The notes below the pieces were generated by a model. The model was not told the DNA's origin. It saw only the letters and a program-made list of their open reading frames with translations, and made no database searches. This document shows, piece by piece, positions 1 through 7,118 of a stretch of DNA of 24,112 nt; position 1 is the stretch's first letter; every line of letters starts with the position of its first letter. The position numbers and the translations under genes are program-made. This DNA is from Rikenellaceae bacterium (GTDB lineage Bacteria; Bacteroidota; Bacteroidia; Bacteroidales; Rikenellaceae). The stretch spans positions 1-24,112 of the forward strand of contig JAJBVQ010000005.1 in the NCBI GenBank assembly GCA_020859745.1. Direction: 5' to 3'.

Positions 1-54
1 AACCCGACGGGCAGGGGTCGAAAAGAAAAAATCGCTCCCCGAAAATATGAAGGT

Positions 55-85
55 ATTGAAAATCAAAAAATAGTGCGTATCTTTG
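55..85 (+). promoter_or_regulatory. Bacteroidota-type promoter for rpsL
   Basis: ATTG at 55-58 is followed by exactly 19 bp and then TATCTTTG at 78-85. This matches the Bacteroidota primary sigma consensus (TTTG near -33, TAnnTTTG near -7). Transcription would start near 90-92, giving a ~40-nt A-rich leader before rpsL. The core TATCTTTGCAG is identical to that of the promoter upstream of rplC at 3763-3773. The bases before 55 contain no gene I can recognise. Confidence 0.8.
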
Positions 86-129
86 CAGACCGATTTTGTG
101 TAACTTAAAAACAAAAGAGAAAAAACAAA

Positions 130-519
130 ATGCCAACTATCCAACAATTAGTACGTAAAGGAAGGACAGACGTGGCGTACAAGAGCAAGGCACCGGCCCT
201 GGAAGCCTGCCCGCAGCGTCGCGGCGTGTGTGTGCGCGTGTACACCACCACCCCCAAGAAACCGAACTCGGCTATGCGTAAAGTAGCCCGCGTGCGCCTG
301 ACCAACGGCAAGGAGGTCAACGCATACATCCCGGGCGAAGGGCATAACCTCCAGGAGCACTCCATCGTATTGGTGCGCGGCGGTCGTGTGAAAGACCTGC
401 CGGGTGTGCGCTACCACCTCGTTCGTGGCACGCTCGATGCTGCCGGAGTCGATGGGCGTAACCAGCGCCGCTCCAAATACGGTACCAAGCGCCCGAAGGC
501 AGGCGCCGCTAAGAAATAG
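130..519 (+). CDS. rpsL: 30S ribosomal protein S12 (uS12)
   Basis: S12 sits at the decoding centre of the 30S subunit and helps control accuracy of codon reading. The 129-residue product is close to the usual 124. The TPKKPNSAMRK segment (residues 41-51) and the VKDLPGV segment (87-93) are intact. K43 and K88 correspond to E. coli K42 and K87 and are both Lys, so the sequence shows the streptomycin-sensitive state. D89 is the equivalent of the Asp methylthiolated by RimO in other bacteria. The start is fixed by the conserved MPTIQQLVRKGR opening and follows an A-rich stretch without a Shine-Dalgarno sequence. It is the first gene of the str-type unit; 116 bp separate it from rpsG. Confidence 0.98.
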   Translation: MPTIQQLVRKGRTDVAYKSKAPALEACPQRRGVCVRVYTTTPKKPNSAMRKVARVRLTNGKEVNAYIPGEGHNLQEHSIVLVRGGRVKDLPGVRYHLVRGTLDAAGVDGRNQRRSKYGTKRPKAGAAKK

Positions 520-635
520 CGCATTTGCCGGTCCTTGCGTAACGTAAACGTAAACCAAAGTTAAACAAACACCAACCAACAGCCGTCCTTCCCGTCGTTA
601 CATTTGCGGGCGAAGGCGGCGAAACAACAAGAGAA

Positions 636-1112
636 ATGAGAAAAGCGAAGCCTAAAAAGCGAATTCTACTTCCTGACCCCAAGTTCGGTGACGTGCTGGT
701 AACCCGGTTCGTCAACAGCCTGATGTTAGACGGTAAGAAGAGTATTGCGTACGGTATTTTCTATGACGCCATAGATATCGTAGGCGAGAAGATGAAGGAC
801 ACGGAAAAGGCTCCTTTGGAAATTTGGAAAAAAGCGCTCGAAAACATCACCCCGCAGGTGGAGGTCAAATCCCGCCGCGTCGGAGGTGCAACCTTCCAGG
901 TACCTATGGAAGTTCGTCCGGAGCGTAAAGTTTCTTTGAGCATTCGGTATCTCCTCCAATTCTCGAGAAAACGCGCCGGTCGTTCAATGGCAGAAAAACT
1001 CGCCGCCGAGATCATGGCGGCATACAATGAAGAAGGCGGAGCATTCAAACGCAAAGAAGAGATGCACCGCATGGCAGAGGCCAACAAGGCGTTTGCACAC
1101 TTCAGATTCTAA
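636..1112 (+). CDS. rpsG: 30S ribosomal protein S7 (uS7)
   Basis: S7 nucleates assembly of the 30S head on the 3' major domain of 16S rRNA and lines the E-site region. The 158-residue product has the expected length. It shows the family's basic opening (MRKAKPKKR), the central VGGATFQVP segment and the MAEKLAAEIMAAYN helix that precedes the KRKEEMHRMAEANKAFAHFR C-terminus. The gene begins 116 bp after rpsL. That gap has no clear terminator, so co-transcription is the simplest reading. fusA begins 26 bp downstream. The start context is GAGAAATG, purine-rich but without a spaced Shine-Dalgarno sequence. Confidence 0.98.
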   Translation: MRKAKPKKRILLPDPKFGDVLVTRFVNSLMLDGKKSIAYGIFYDAIDIVGEKMKDTEKAPLEIWKKALENITPQVEVKSRRVGGATFQVPMEVRPERKVSLSIRYLLQFSRKRAGRSMAEKLAAEIMAAYNEEGGAFKRKEEMHRMAEANKAFAHFRF

Positions 1113-1138
1113 CCGGATTATTACAGGAACCACATTTT

Positions 1139-3256
1139 ATGGCAAGAGACCTTAAATACACCAGAAACATCGGTATCATGGCCCACATCGACGCGGGCAA
1201 GACTACCACTTCGGAACGTATCCTGTTCTACACCGGTAAGACACACAAAATCGGGGAAGTTCACGAAGGCGGTGCCACCATGGACTGGATGGTACAGGAG
1301 CAGGAGCGGGGGATCACCATCACCTCGGCCGCAACGACCGCTTTCTGGAACTACAAAGACAACACGTACCAGATCAACATCATCGACACCCCAGGCCACG
1401 TGGACTTCACGGTCGAGGTGGAACGTTCGCTGCGCGTGCTCGACGGGGCGGTGGCCACGTTCTGCGCAGTGGGTGGGGTGGAACCTCAGTCTGAAACCGT
1501 ATGGCGCCAGGCGGATAAATACAATGTGCCGCGTATCGGTTACGTCAACAAGATGGACCGTACCGGTGCCGACTTCGCAGGGGTTTGCGCACAGGTGCAC
1601 GAACGCCTGGGGGCCAATGCCCTGCCGATCGTATTGCCGATCGGCTCGGAAGACAAGTTTACGGGGGTTATCGACCTGGTATACAACCGCGCTTACGTCT
1701 ACTTCGACGACAAGACCGTGCGGGACAACTACCACATCGAGGAGATCCCGGACAACATGAAGGAAGAGGCCGCCGCTACGCGCGCCAAACTCATCGAAGA
1801 GGTGGCCGCGTCGGACGACGCCCTGATGGAGAAATTCTTCGAGGATCCCGATTCGATCACTCCCGAAGAGATCATCGTGGCGCTGCGCAAGGCGACCATC
1901 AACATGTCGGTGGTACCGATGCTCTGCGGCTCTTCGTTCAAGAACAAAGGGGTGCAGCTGCTGCTCGACTCGATCATCGCCTACCTGCCGTCTCCGCTGG
2001 ATGTGGAGGCTATCGTGGGTACCGACCCGAAGACCGGCGAAGAGGTGAAACGCCATCCGAGTGAATCGGATCCGTTCTGCGCGCTGGCCTTCAAGATCGC
2101 TACCGACCCGTTCGTGGGGCGTCTGGGCTTTATCCGCGTTTACTCGGGTAAGCTGGATGCGGGTTCGTACACCTTCAACTCCCGTTCGGGGAAGAAGGAG
2201 CGTATCTCCCGGATCTACCAGATGCACGCCAACAAGCAGAACCCGATTGAATTCGTCGGGGCGGGGGATATCGCCGCTGCCGTAGGGTTCAAGGATGTGC
2301 GCACCGGGGACACCCTGTGCGACGAGGAGCACCAGATCGTGCTCGAATCCATGACCTTCCCGGAACCGGTGATCGGTCTGGCCATCGAGCCGAAAACCCA
2401 GAAAGACCTCGACAAGCTTGGGGTTGGTTTGGGTAAACTGGCCGAGGAAGACCCGACCTTTACGGTTAAGACGGACGAAGACTCCGGACAGACTGTGATT
2501 TCGGGGATGGGTGAGTTGCACTTGGAGATTATCGTAGACCGCTTGCGTCGTGAGTTCGGCGTCGAGATCAACCAGGGCGCTCCGCAGGTGAACTACAAAG
2601 AGGCCCTGACCGGGACTTACGAGCACCGCGAGGTGTTCAAGAAGCAGACCGGGGGTCGCGGTAAGTTCGCCGACATCATCTTCGAGATCGGGCCGGCATC
2701 CACCAAGGAGACCGTCGGGCTTGAATTCGTCGACGTGGTCAAAGGGGGGAACATCCCGAAGGAGTTCATCCCGGCCGTACAGAAAGGGTTCGCCAACGCC
2801 ATGGCCAACGGGGCGCTGGCAGGCTACCCGATCGACGCGATGAAGGTTACCCTCAAGGACGGTTCGTTCCACCCGGTGGACTCGGATGCGCTGAGCTTCG
2901 AGATCTGCGCCCGCAACGGTTTCCGCCACGCGGCCGTTAAGGCCAGCCCGGTGATCATGGAACCGATCATGGCCGTCGAAGTGGTTACCCCGGAAGAGAA
3001 CATGGGGGATATCATCGGCGACCTGAACAAACGCCGCGGCCAGATCGCCGGGATGGAGTCCAAAGGCACCGCCCGCGTGGTCAAAGCCAAAGTGCCGCTG
3101 AGCGAAATGTTCGGCTACGTGACCGTGCTGCGTACCATCTCGTCGGGTCGTGCGACCTCGTCGATGGAATTCTCGCACTTCGAAGCCGTTCCGAACAATG
3201 TTTCCAAGGAGATCATCGAAAAAGCAAGTGGTAAACTCAAAAACGAAGACGAATAA
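1139..3256 (+). CDS. fusA: translation elongation factor G (EF-G)
   Basis: EF-G is the cytosolic GTPase that drives tRNA-mRNA translocation and, with the recycling factor, splits ribosomes. At 705 residues it is full length. The G motifs are complete: P-loop AHIDAGKTT (15-23), switch I GITIT (58-62), DTPGH (83-87, with H87 the catalytic His) and NKMD (137-140). The long C-terminal half with HPVDSD and the RGQIAGME segment fits domains III-V. With all GTPase motifs intact it looks like the canonical EF-G rather than the GTPase-deficient paralog described in Bacteroides. The stop codon overlaps the rpsJ start by one base (TAATG), implying translational coupling. No tuf gene follows, unlike the E. 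coli str operon. Confidence 0.98.
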   Translation: MARDLKYTRNIGIMAHIDAGKTTTSERILFYTGKTHKIGEVHEGGATMDWMVQEQERGITITSAATTAFWNYKDNTYQINIIDTPGHVDFTVEVERSLRVLDGAVATFCAVGGVEPQSETVWRQADKYNVPRIGYVNKMDRTGADFAGVCAQVHERLGANALPIVLPIGSEDKFTGVIDLVYNRAYVYFDDKTVRDNYHIEEIPDNMKEEAAATRAKLIEEVAASDDALMEKFFEDPDSITPEEIIVALRKATINMSVVPMLCGSSFKNKGVQLLLDSIIAYLPSPLDVEAIVGTDPKTGEEVKRHPSESDPFCALAFKIATDPFVGRLGFIRVYSGKLDAGSYTFNSRSGKKERISRIYQMHANKQNPIEFVGAGDIAAAVGFKDVRTGDTLCDEEHQIVLESMTFPEPVIGLAIEPKTQKDLDKLGVGLGKLAEEDPTFTVKTDEDSGQTVISGMGELHLEIIVDRLRREFGVEINQGAPQVNYKEALTGTYEHREVFKKQTGGRGKFADIIFEIGPASTKETVGLEFVDVVKGGNIPKEFIPAVQKGFANAMANGALAGYPIDAMKVTLKDGSFHPVDSDALSFEICARNGFRHAAVKASPVIMEPIMAVEVVTPEENMGDIIGDLNKRRGQIAGMESKGTARVVKAKVPLSEMFGYVTVLRTISSGRATSSMEFSHFEAVPNNVSKEIIEKASGKLKNEDE

Positions 3257-3561
3257 TGAGCCAGAAAATCAGAATAAAACTCAAATCGTACGATCACAAT
3301 CTGGTGGATAAGTCTGCCGAAAAGATCGTCAAGACCGTCAAATCGACGGGCGCGGTAGTCAGCGGCCCGATTCCGCTGCCCACCAACAAAAAGATCTTCA
3401 CCATCAACCGGTCGACTTTCGTCAACAAGAAGTCGCGCGAGCAGTTCCAGCTCTCCACTTTTAAGCGGATCCTGGACATTTACAGCTCGACTTCCAAGAC
3501 CATCGATGCGCTGATGAAACTCGAACTGCCGAGCGGCGTGGAGGTCGAGATCAAAGTCTGA
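3256..3561 (+). CDS. rpsJ: 30S ribosomal protein S10 (uS10)
   Basis: S10 binds the 30S head and in E. coli doubles as the antitermination factor NusE, pairing with NusB. The 101-residue product matches the family length and shows IRIKLKSYDHNLVD near the N-terminus, GPIPLPTNKK in the loop that extends into the head, and the SREQFQ segment. The ATG shares its A with the last base of the fusA stop. A hairpin terminator and a strong promoter follow, so S10 here is the last gene of the str-type unit and not the first gene of the S10 operon. Confidence 0.98.
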   Translation: MSQKIRIKLKSYDHNLVDKSAEKIVKTVKSTGAVVSGPIPLPTNKKIFTINRSTFVNKKSREQFQLSTFKRILDIYSSTSKTIDALMKLELPSGVEVEIKV

Positions 3562-3626
3562 GACTGATTTTCCGAAGGGGCGGCCTGCCGGTAACCGGCT
3601 GAAGCTGTCCGTTATCTACGAAGGTT

Positions 3627-3667
3627 CGGGGGAATATTCCGCAAGGGATATTCCCCCGTACCTTTTT
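3627..3667 (+). terminator. rho-independent-type terminator after rpsJ
   Basis: The arms 3627-3640 and 3645-3658 pair over 14 bp with one G-T wobble and are closed by a GCAA (GNRA-type) tetraloop at 3641-3644. Five T residues at 3663-3667 follow, four bases after the stem. The stem is very stable; the slightly displaced and short T-run means some read-through into rplC is possible. Confidence 0.8.
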
Positions 3668-3739
3668 CGCCTATTGCGGCCGGCGCAGCGGTAGCATATT
3701 GAAAATGAAGCATAAACCCCGAAAAAATTGCGCGAAAAA

Positions 3740-3770
3740 TTTGATAATCAACCGTAAAGCGCTATCTTTG
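3740..3770 (+). promoter_or_regulatory. Bacteroidota-type promoter for rplC unit
   Basis: TTTG at 3740-3743, a 19-bp spacer and TATCTTTG at 3763-3770 form a perfect match to the Bacteroidota consensus. Start of transcription is expected near 3776. The promoter lies ~70 bp downstream of the terminator that ends the rpsJ unit. Confidence 0.85.
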
Positions 3771-3775
3771 CAGTC

Positions 3776-3876
3776 GCCTTTGCTCTCTTTATGCAGGTAA
3801 CTTATTGATAATTAAGGGGCTTGTCGATGCGGAGAGTTGAAAAGGTTTAAACAATAACAAACCATTAACAAACAAA
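3776..3876 (+). promoter_or_regulatory. candidate mRNA leader of the rplC unit
   Basis: About 100 nt separate the predicted start of transcription from rplC. CTCTC at 3783-3787 can pair with GAGAG at 3832-3836, followed directly by TTGAAAA (3837-3843) and an A/C-rich unstructured run to the start codon. The rpsH leader has the same arrangement. A ribosomal-protein autoregulatory element is possible, but I do not recognise a known leader family. Confidence 0.35.
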
Positions 3877-4494
3877 ATGTCAGGACTAATTGGAAAGAAA
3901 ATCGGAATGACATCCGTTTTCAGTGCCGAGGGGAAAAACATCCCATGCACTGTTATCGAAGCTGGTCCGTGTGTGGTTACGCAGGTGAAGACCGTCGAGA
4001 AAGACGGCTATGCAGCAGTGCAGCTTGCCTATGACGACAAAAAGGAAAAGCACACCAGCAAGCCAATGATGGGGCACTTCGCCAAGGCCAACGTGACGCC
4101 GAAACGCAAGATCGCCGAGTTCAAATCGTTCGAAAGCGAAATGAACCTGGGCGACGTGGTGGGCGTTGACGTTATCGCGGAAGGCGAATGGGTCGACGTG
4201 ACCGGTATCTCGAAAGGGAAAGGGTTTCAGGGGGTTGTCAAACGCCACGGCTTCGGCGGTGTCGGCGGGCAGACCCACGGCCAGCACAACCGCCAGCGCC
4301 ACGTCGGATCGCTGGGGGCATCGTCTTACCCGTCGCGCGTGTTCAAAGGCAAGCGCATGCCGGGCCGCACCGGGGGCGAGCAGGTGAAAGTGCTCAACCT
4401 CAAAGTGCTCAAAGTGATACCCGAGAACAACCTTATCCTCGTGAAAGGTTCCATTCCGGGCGCCAAAGGATCGTACTTGTTAATCGAAGGCTAA
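3877..4494 (+). CDS. rplC: 50S ribosomal protein L3 (uL3)
   Basis: L3 is an early 23S rRNA-binding protein whose central extension reaches toward the peptidyl transferase centre. The 205-residue product has the GLIGKKIGMTSVFS opening, the VTGISKGKGFQGVVKRHGF segment and the VFKGKRMPGRTGG loop of the family. By alignment with E. coli L3, the Gln150 that PrmB methylates falls in GASSYPS and is replaced by Ser, so that modification is not expected here. The start follows AACAAACAAA, with no Shine-Dalgarno. It is the first gene after the promoter at 3740-3770; rplD follows after 14 bp. Confidence 0.98.
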   Translation: MSGLIGKKIGMTSVFSAEGKNIPCTVIEAGPCVVTQVKTVEKDGYAAVQLAYDDKKEKHTSKPMMGHFAKANVTPKRKIAEFKSFESEMNLGDVVGVDVIAEGEWVDVTGISKGKGFQGVVKRHGFGGVGGQTHGQHNRQRHVGSLGASSYPSRVFKGKRMPGRTGGEQVKVLNLKVLKVIPENNLILVKGSIPGAKGSYLLIEG

Positions 4495-4508
4495 GGGGGA
4501 ATTAAGTT

Positions 4509-5150
4509 ATGGAATTGAACATACTCGATATCGCCGGTAAAGAGACCGGGAAGAAGATCACCCTGAACGACGCAGTCTTTGCTGTTGAACAGCCCAATGA
4601 TCATGCGATCTACCTGGATGTGAAACAGTATCTGGCCAACCAGCGTCAGGGTACGCACAAGTCGAAGCAGCGCAACGAGGTTGCCGGGTCCACCCGCAAA
4701 CTCAAGAAGCAGAAAGGTACGGGCGGGGCACGTTCGGGCTCGATCCTGTCTCCGTTGTTCGTAGGCGGGGGCCGCGTATTCGGTCCGGTGCCGCGCGACT
4801 ACAGCTTCAAGCTGAACAAGAAACTCAAACAGCTGGCACGCCGCAGCGCGCTGACCTACAAGGCTCAGAACTCGGCCATTACGGTGGTGGACACCCTCGA
4901 AATGCAGCCGAAGACCAAGGAATTCATCGCAGCGGCCAGGAACCTGGGCATCGCGGATAAGAAGACCCTCGTGGTGCTGTGCGGCGACATGAACAACGCC
5001 GGGGTGATCCTCGCCTCACGCAACCTGCCCAACGTCAAAGTGATCCAGGCCCAGAACCTGAACACCTACGACGTGATGAACGCAGCCCACCTGCTGGTCG
5101 GCGGCGAAGGCGCCGTGGCGGCCATGCAGCAAGTTTGTGGAATCCAGTAA
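4509..5150 (+). CDS. rplD: 50S ribosomal protein L4 (uL4)
   Basis: L4 binds domain I of 23S rRNA, sends a loop into the peptide exit tunnel, and in E. coli represses the S10 operon. The 213-residue product carries the tunnel-loop segment RKLKKQKGTGGARSGS (around residues 63-78) and the FGPVPRDYSFKLNKK region that follows it. The C-terminal globular part ends in the HLLVGGEGAVAAM segment. An AAGGGGGA run at 4493-4500, 8 bases before the ATG and overlapping the rplC stop, is one of the few Shine-Dalgarno-like sites in the window. rplW follows after 19 bp. Confidence 0.98.
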   Translation: MELNILDIAGKETGKKITLNDAVFAVEQPNDHAIYLDVKQYLANQRQGTHKSKQRNEVAGSTRKLKKQKGTGGARSGSILSPLFVGGGRVFGPVPRDYSFKLNKKLKQLARRSALTYKAQNSAITVVDTLEMQPKTKEFIAAARNLGIADKKTLVVLCGDMNNAGVILASRNLPNVKVIQAQNLNTYDVMNAAHLLVGGEGAVAAMQQVCGIQ

Positions 5151-5169
5151 CGATTACGACTAAGAAATC

Positions 5170-5460
5170 ATGGAAATTTTAATTAAGCCGATACTAACCG
5201 AAAAAATGACGGCTCAGGGCGAAAAACTGAACCGCTACGGTTTTATTGTTGACCCGCGCGCCAACAAACTGCAGATCAAAGCTGCGGTGGAAGCTATGTA
5301 CGGCGTGGTCGTTGCCGAGGTGAACACCTGCAACTACGACGGCAAGTACAAGAGCCGCTACACCAAGGCGGGGATGCTCGAAGGGCGTCAGAACCGCTAC
5401 AAAAAAGCAATCGTTACCCTCGGTGGCGAAGACAAGATCGATTTTTACAGTAATATCTAA
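5170..5460 (+). CDS. rplW: 50S ribosomal protein L23 (uL23)
   Basis: L23 lies at the exit of the peptide tunnel and docks trigger factor and the signal recognition particle. The 96-residue product opens with ILIKPILTEKMT; E11 in the TEK triplet corresponds to the E. coli Glu18 that contacts trigger factor. The NKLQIKAAVEAMYGVVVAEVN segment is the family's RNA-binding core, and the C-terminus is the usual KKAIVTL strand. It lies between rplD (19 bp) and rplB (5 bp), the standard S10-cluster order. Confidence 0.97.
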   Translation: MEILIKPILTEKMTAQGEKLNRYGFIVDPRANKLQIKAAVEAMYGVVVAEVNTCNYDGKYKSRYTKAGMLEGRQNRYKKAIVTLGGEDKIDFYSNI

Positions 5461-5465
5461 AGACG

Positions 5466-6290
5466 ATGGCAGTTAGAAAATTTAAACCGATGACCCCGGG
5501 TCAGAGACACAAAATTATCGGCACGTTCGACGATATTACTACTTCGACCCCGGAAAAATCACTGGTAACGCCGCTCAAATCCTCAGGCGGCCGTAACAAT
5601 ACCGGTAAAATGACCATGCGCTATCTCGGTGGTGGACACAAACGTCAGTACCGCATCATCGACTTCATGCGCAATAAGGATGGCATGACCGCTACGGTTA
5701 AATCCATCGAATACGACCCGAACCGCAGCGCGCGTATCGCGCTGGTGGTTTATGCCGACGGTGAGAAACGCTACATCGTGGCCCCGGTGGGGCTGACGGT
5801 GGGGCAGACCATCGCCAGCGGCGCGGGCGTAGCACCCGAAGTGGGCAACACACTATTCCTTTCGGAAATTCCTCTTGGTACCGTTGTGCACTGCATCGAA
5901 CTCACCCCGGGCCGGGGCGCCGTCATGGCACGTTCGGCCGGGACTTACGCTCAGCTGCTTGCCCGCGAAGGCAAGTACGCTATTATTAAACTTCCTTCAG
6001 GCGAAACCCGGATGGTGCTGACCGCCTGCCGCGCGACTGTCGGGACGGTGTCGAACCCGGACCACAGCCTCGAGCAGAGCGGTAAAGCAGGGCGCAAACG
6101 CTGGCTCGGCCGTCGTCCGCGCAACCGCGGTGTCGTGATGAACCCGGTAGACCACCCGATGGGCGGTGGTGAAGGCCGTGCTTCAGGGGGTCACCCGCGC
6201 TCGCGTACGGGCGTGCTGGCCAAGGGCTACAAAACCCGCAACCCGAAGAAAACGACCTCCAAGTTCATCGTTTCACGTAGGAATAAATAA
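5466..6290 (+). CDS. rplB: 50S ribosomal protein L2 (uL2)
   Basis: L2 is a primary 23S rRNA-binding protein required for subunit association and peptidyl transferase activity. The 274-residue product has the conserved PVDHPMGGGEGR segment: D229 and H230 correspond to E. coli D228 and H229, the residues tied to activity, and the second His of the E. coli motif is Met, a variant I associate with Bacteroidota. The N-terminal GRNNTGKMTMRYLGGGHKR stretch and the basic C-terminus (KTSKFIVSRR-like) are typical. rpsS starts 16 bp downstream. Confidence 0.98.
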   Translation: MAVRKFKPMTPGQRHKIIGTFDDITTSTPEKSLVTPLKSSGGRNNTGKMTMRYLGGGHKRQYRIIDFMRNKDGMTATVKSIEYDPNRSARIALVVYADGEKRYIVAPVGLTVGQTIASGAGVAPEVGNTLFLSEIPLGTVVHCIELTPGRGAVMARSAGTYAQLLAREGKYAIIKLPSGETRMVLTACRATVGTVSNPDHSLEQSGKAGRKRWLGRRPRNRGVVMNPVDHPMGGGEGRASGGHPRSRTGVLAKGYKTRNPKKTTSKFIVSRRNK

Positions 6291-6306
6291 TCTAAAATCA
6301 GCGTAA

Positions 6307-6576
6307 ATGAGCCGTTCACTTAAAAAAGGACCCTATATCGAGCCGAAACTCGAAGGTAAGATTCTCGCCATGAATGACAGTGGCAAGAAATCGGTTATCA
6401 AGACCTGGTCACGGGCAAGCATGATCTCGCCGGACTTCGTGGGACACACCCTGGCGGTACATAACGGGAACAAATTCATCCCGGTCTATGTCACCGAAAA
6501 CATGGTGGGCCACAAGCTGGGCGAATTCGCGCCCACCCGCAGCTTCCGCGGTCACGGGGGCAACAAGAAAAAATAG
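6307..6576 (+). CDS. rpsS: 30S ribosomal protein S19 (uS19)
   Basis: S19 sits at the top of the 30S head, pairs with S13 and contacts the A-site tRNA and the 50S central protuberance. The 89-residue product begins MSRSLKKGPYIEPKL, has the KTWSRASMISPDFVGHTLAVHNG core and ends in the EFAPTRSFRGHGG segment, all as expected. It lies 16 bp after rplB and 28 bp before rplV. The start context is A-rich (TAAAATCAGCGTAA), without a Shine-Dalgarno. Confidence 0.98.
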   Translation: MSRSLKKGPYIEPKLEGKILAMNDSGKKSVIKTWSRASMISPDFVGHTLAVHNGNKFIPVYVTENMVGHKLGEFAPTRSFRGHGGNKKK

Positions 6577-6604
6577 TGTTAAAAAAAGTAATTCATTATA
6601 ACTA

Positions 6605-7117
6605 ATGGGTGCAAGAAAAAGATTAAGAGCCGAAAAGCTCAAGGCAGAGAAGCGCGTGACCGCCGTTGCGTCGCTGCGCGAATGCCCGACGTCTCCCAGA
6701 AAAATGAGACTTGTCGCAGATATGATCCGTGGCGTCGAGATTAACAAGGCCCTCGGTATGCTGCGTTACAGCAAAAAAGAGGCGTCGGTACGCCTCGAAA
6801 AGCTCCTCCGTTCGGCTATCGCCAACTGGGAAGCCAAGAACCAGGGCGTTTCCCTGGAAGAGACCCCGCTTTGCGTAAAAACCATCTTCGTGGACGGCGG
6901 CCGCCAGCTCAAACGTATCCAGCCGGCGCCGCAGGGTCGCGCATACCGCATTCGCAAACGCTCCAACCATGTGACCATCATTGTGGACCGCATGGTGCAG
7001 GCCGCTCCGGCCGCTGTCGCAGCGGAAGCTCCGGCGAAAGAGGCCAAAGCGACTGCAACCAAGAAAACGGCCGCCAAGAAAGCCGCCGATGTGAAACCTG
7101 AAAACGCCGCGAACTAA
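6605..7117 (+). CDS. rplV: 50S ribosomal protein L22 (uL22) with long Ala/Lys tail
   Basis: L22 stabilises 23S rRNA and sends a beta-hairpin down the exit tunnel. The core (about residues 20-131) shows PTSPRKMRLVADMIRG, the LEKLLRSAIANWEAK helix and the tunnel hairpin region QPAPQGRAYRIRKRSNHV. The product is 170 residues against about 110 in E. coli. The extra length is a ~20-residue basic N-terminal segment and an Ala/Lys/Pro-rich C-terminal tail from about residue 132, rich in AAK repeats and predicted to be disordered. The rpsC start follows the stop by one base, implying translational coupling. Confidence 0.97.
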   Translation: MGARKRLRAEKLKAEKRVTAVASLRECPTSPRKMRLVADMIRGVEINKALGMLRYSKKEASVRLEKLLRSAIANWEAKNQGVSLEETPLCVKTIFVDGGRQLKRIQPAPQGRAYRIRKRSNHVTIIVDRMVQAAPAAVAAEAPAKEAKATATKKTAAKKAADVKPENAAN

Positions 7118-7118
7118 G

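Larger units (their letters stand above)
3562..3876 (+). other. rpsJ-rplC intergenic region: terminator, promoter, leader
   Basis: This 315-bp stretch has no supportable gene. It contains a small GCCGG/CCGGC hairpin (3587-3599), a strong terminator hairpin (3627-3667), a consensus Bacteroidota promoter (3740-3770) and a ~100-nt A-rich leader before rplC. It therefore separates two transcription units. Confidence 0.8.

Noticed and set aside
1..54. GGGG/CCCC pairing (15-40) as a terminator of a gene before the window
   Set aside because: Only four or so pairs around a long loop and no T-run; the upstream gene is not in view.
599..606. TACATTTG, a possible -7 element for rpsG
   Set aside because: No TTTG lies at the -33 position and no terminator precedes it; a one-motif match of this degeneracy is expected by chance.
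1121..3178. 685-codon open frame on the - strand opposite fusA
   Set aside because: It mirrors a complete EF-G gene. The translation is His/Arg/Asp-rich with no family resemblance, as expected for a GC-biased antisense shadow.
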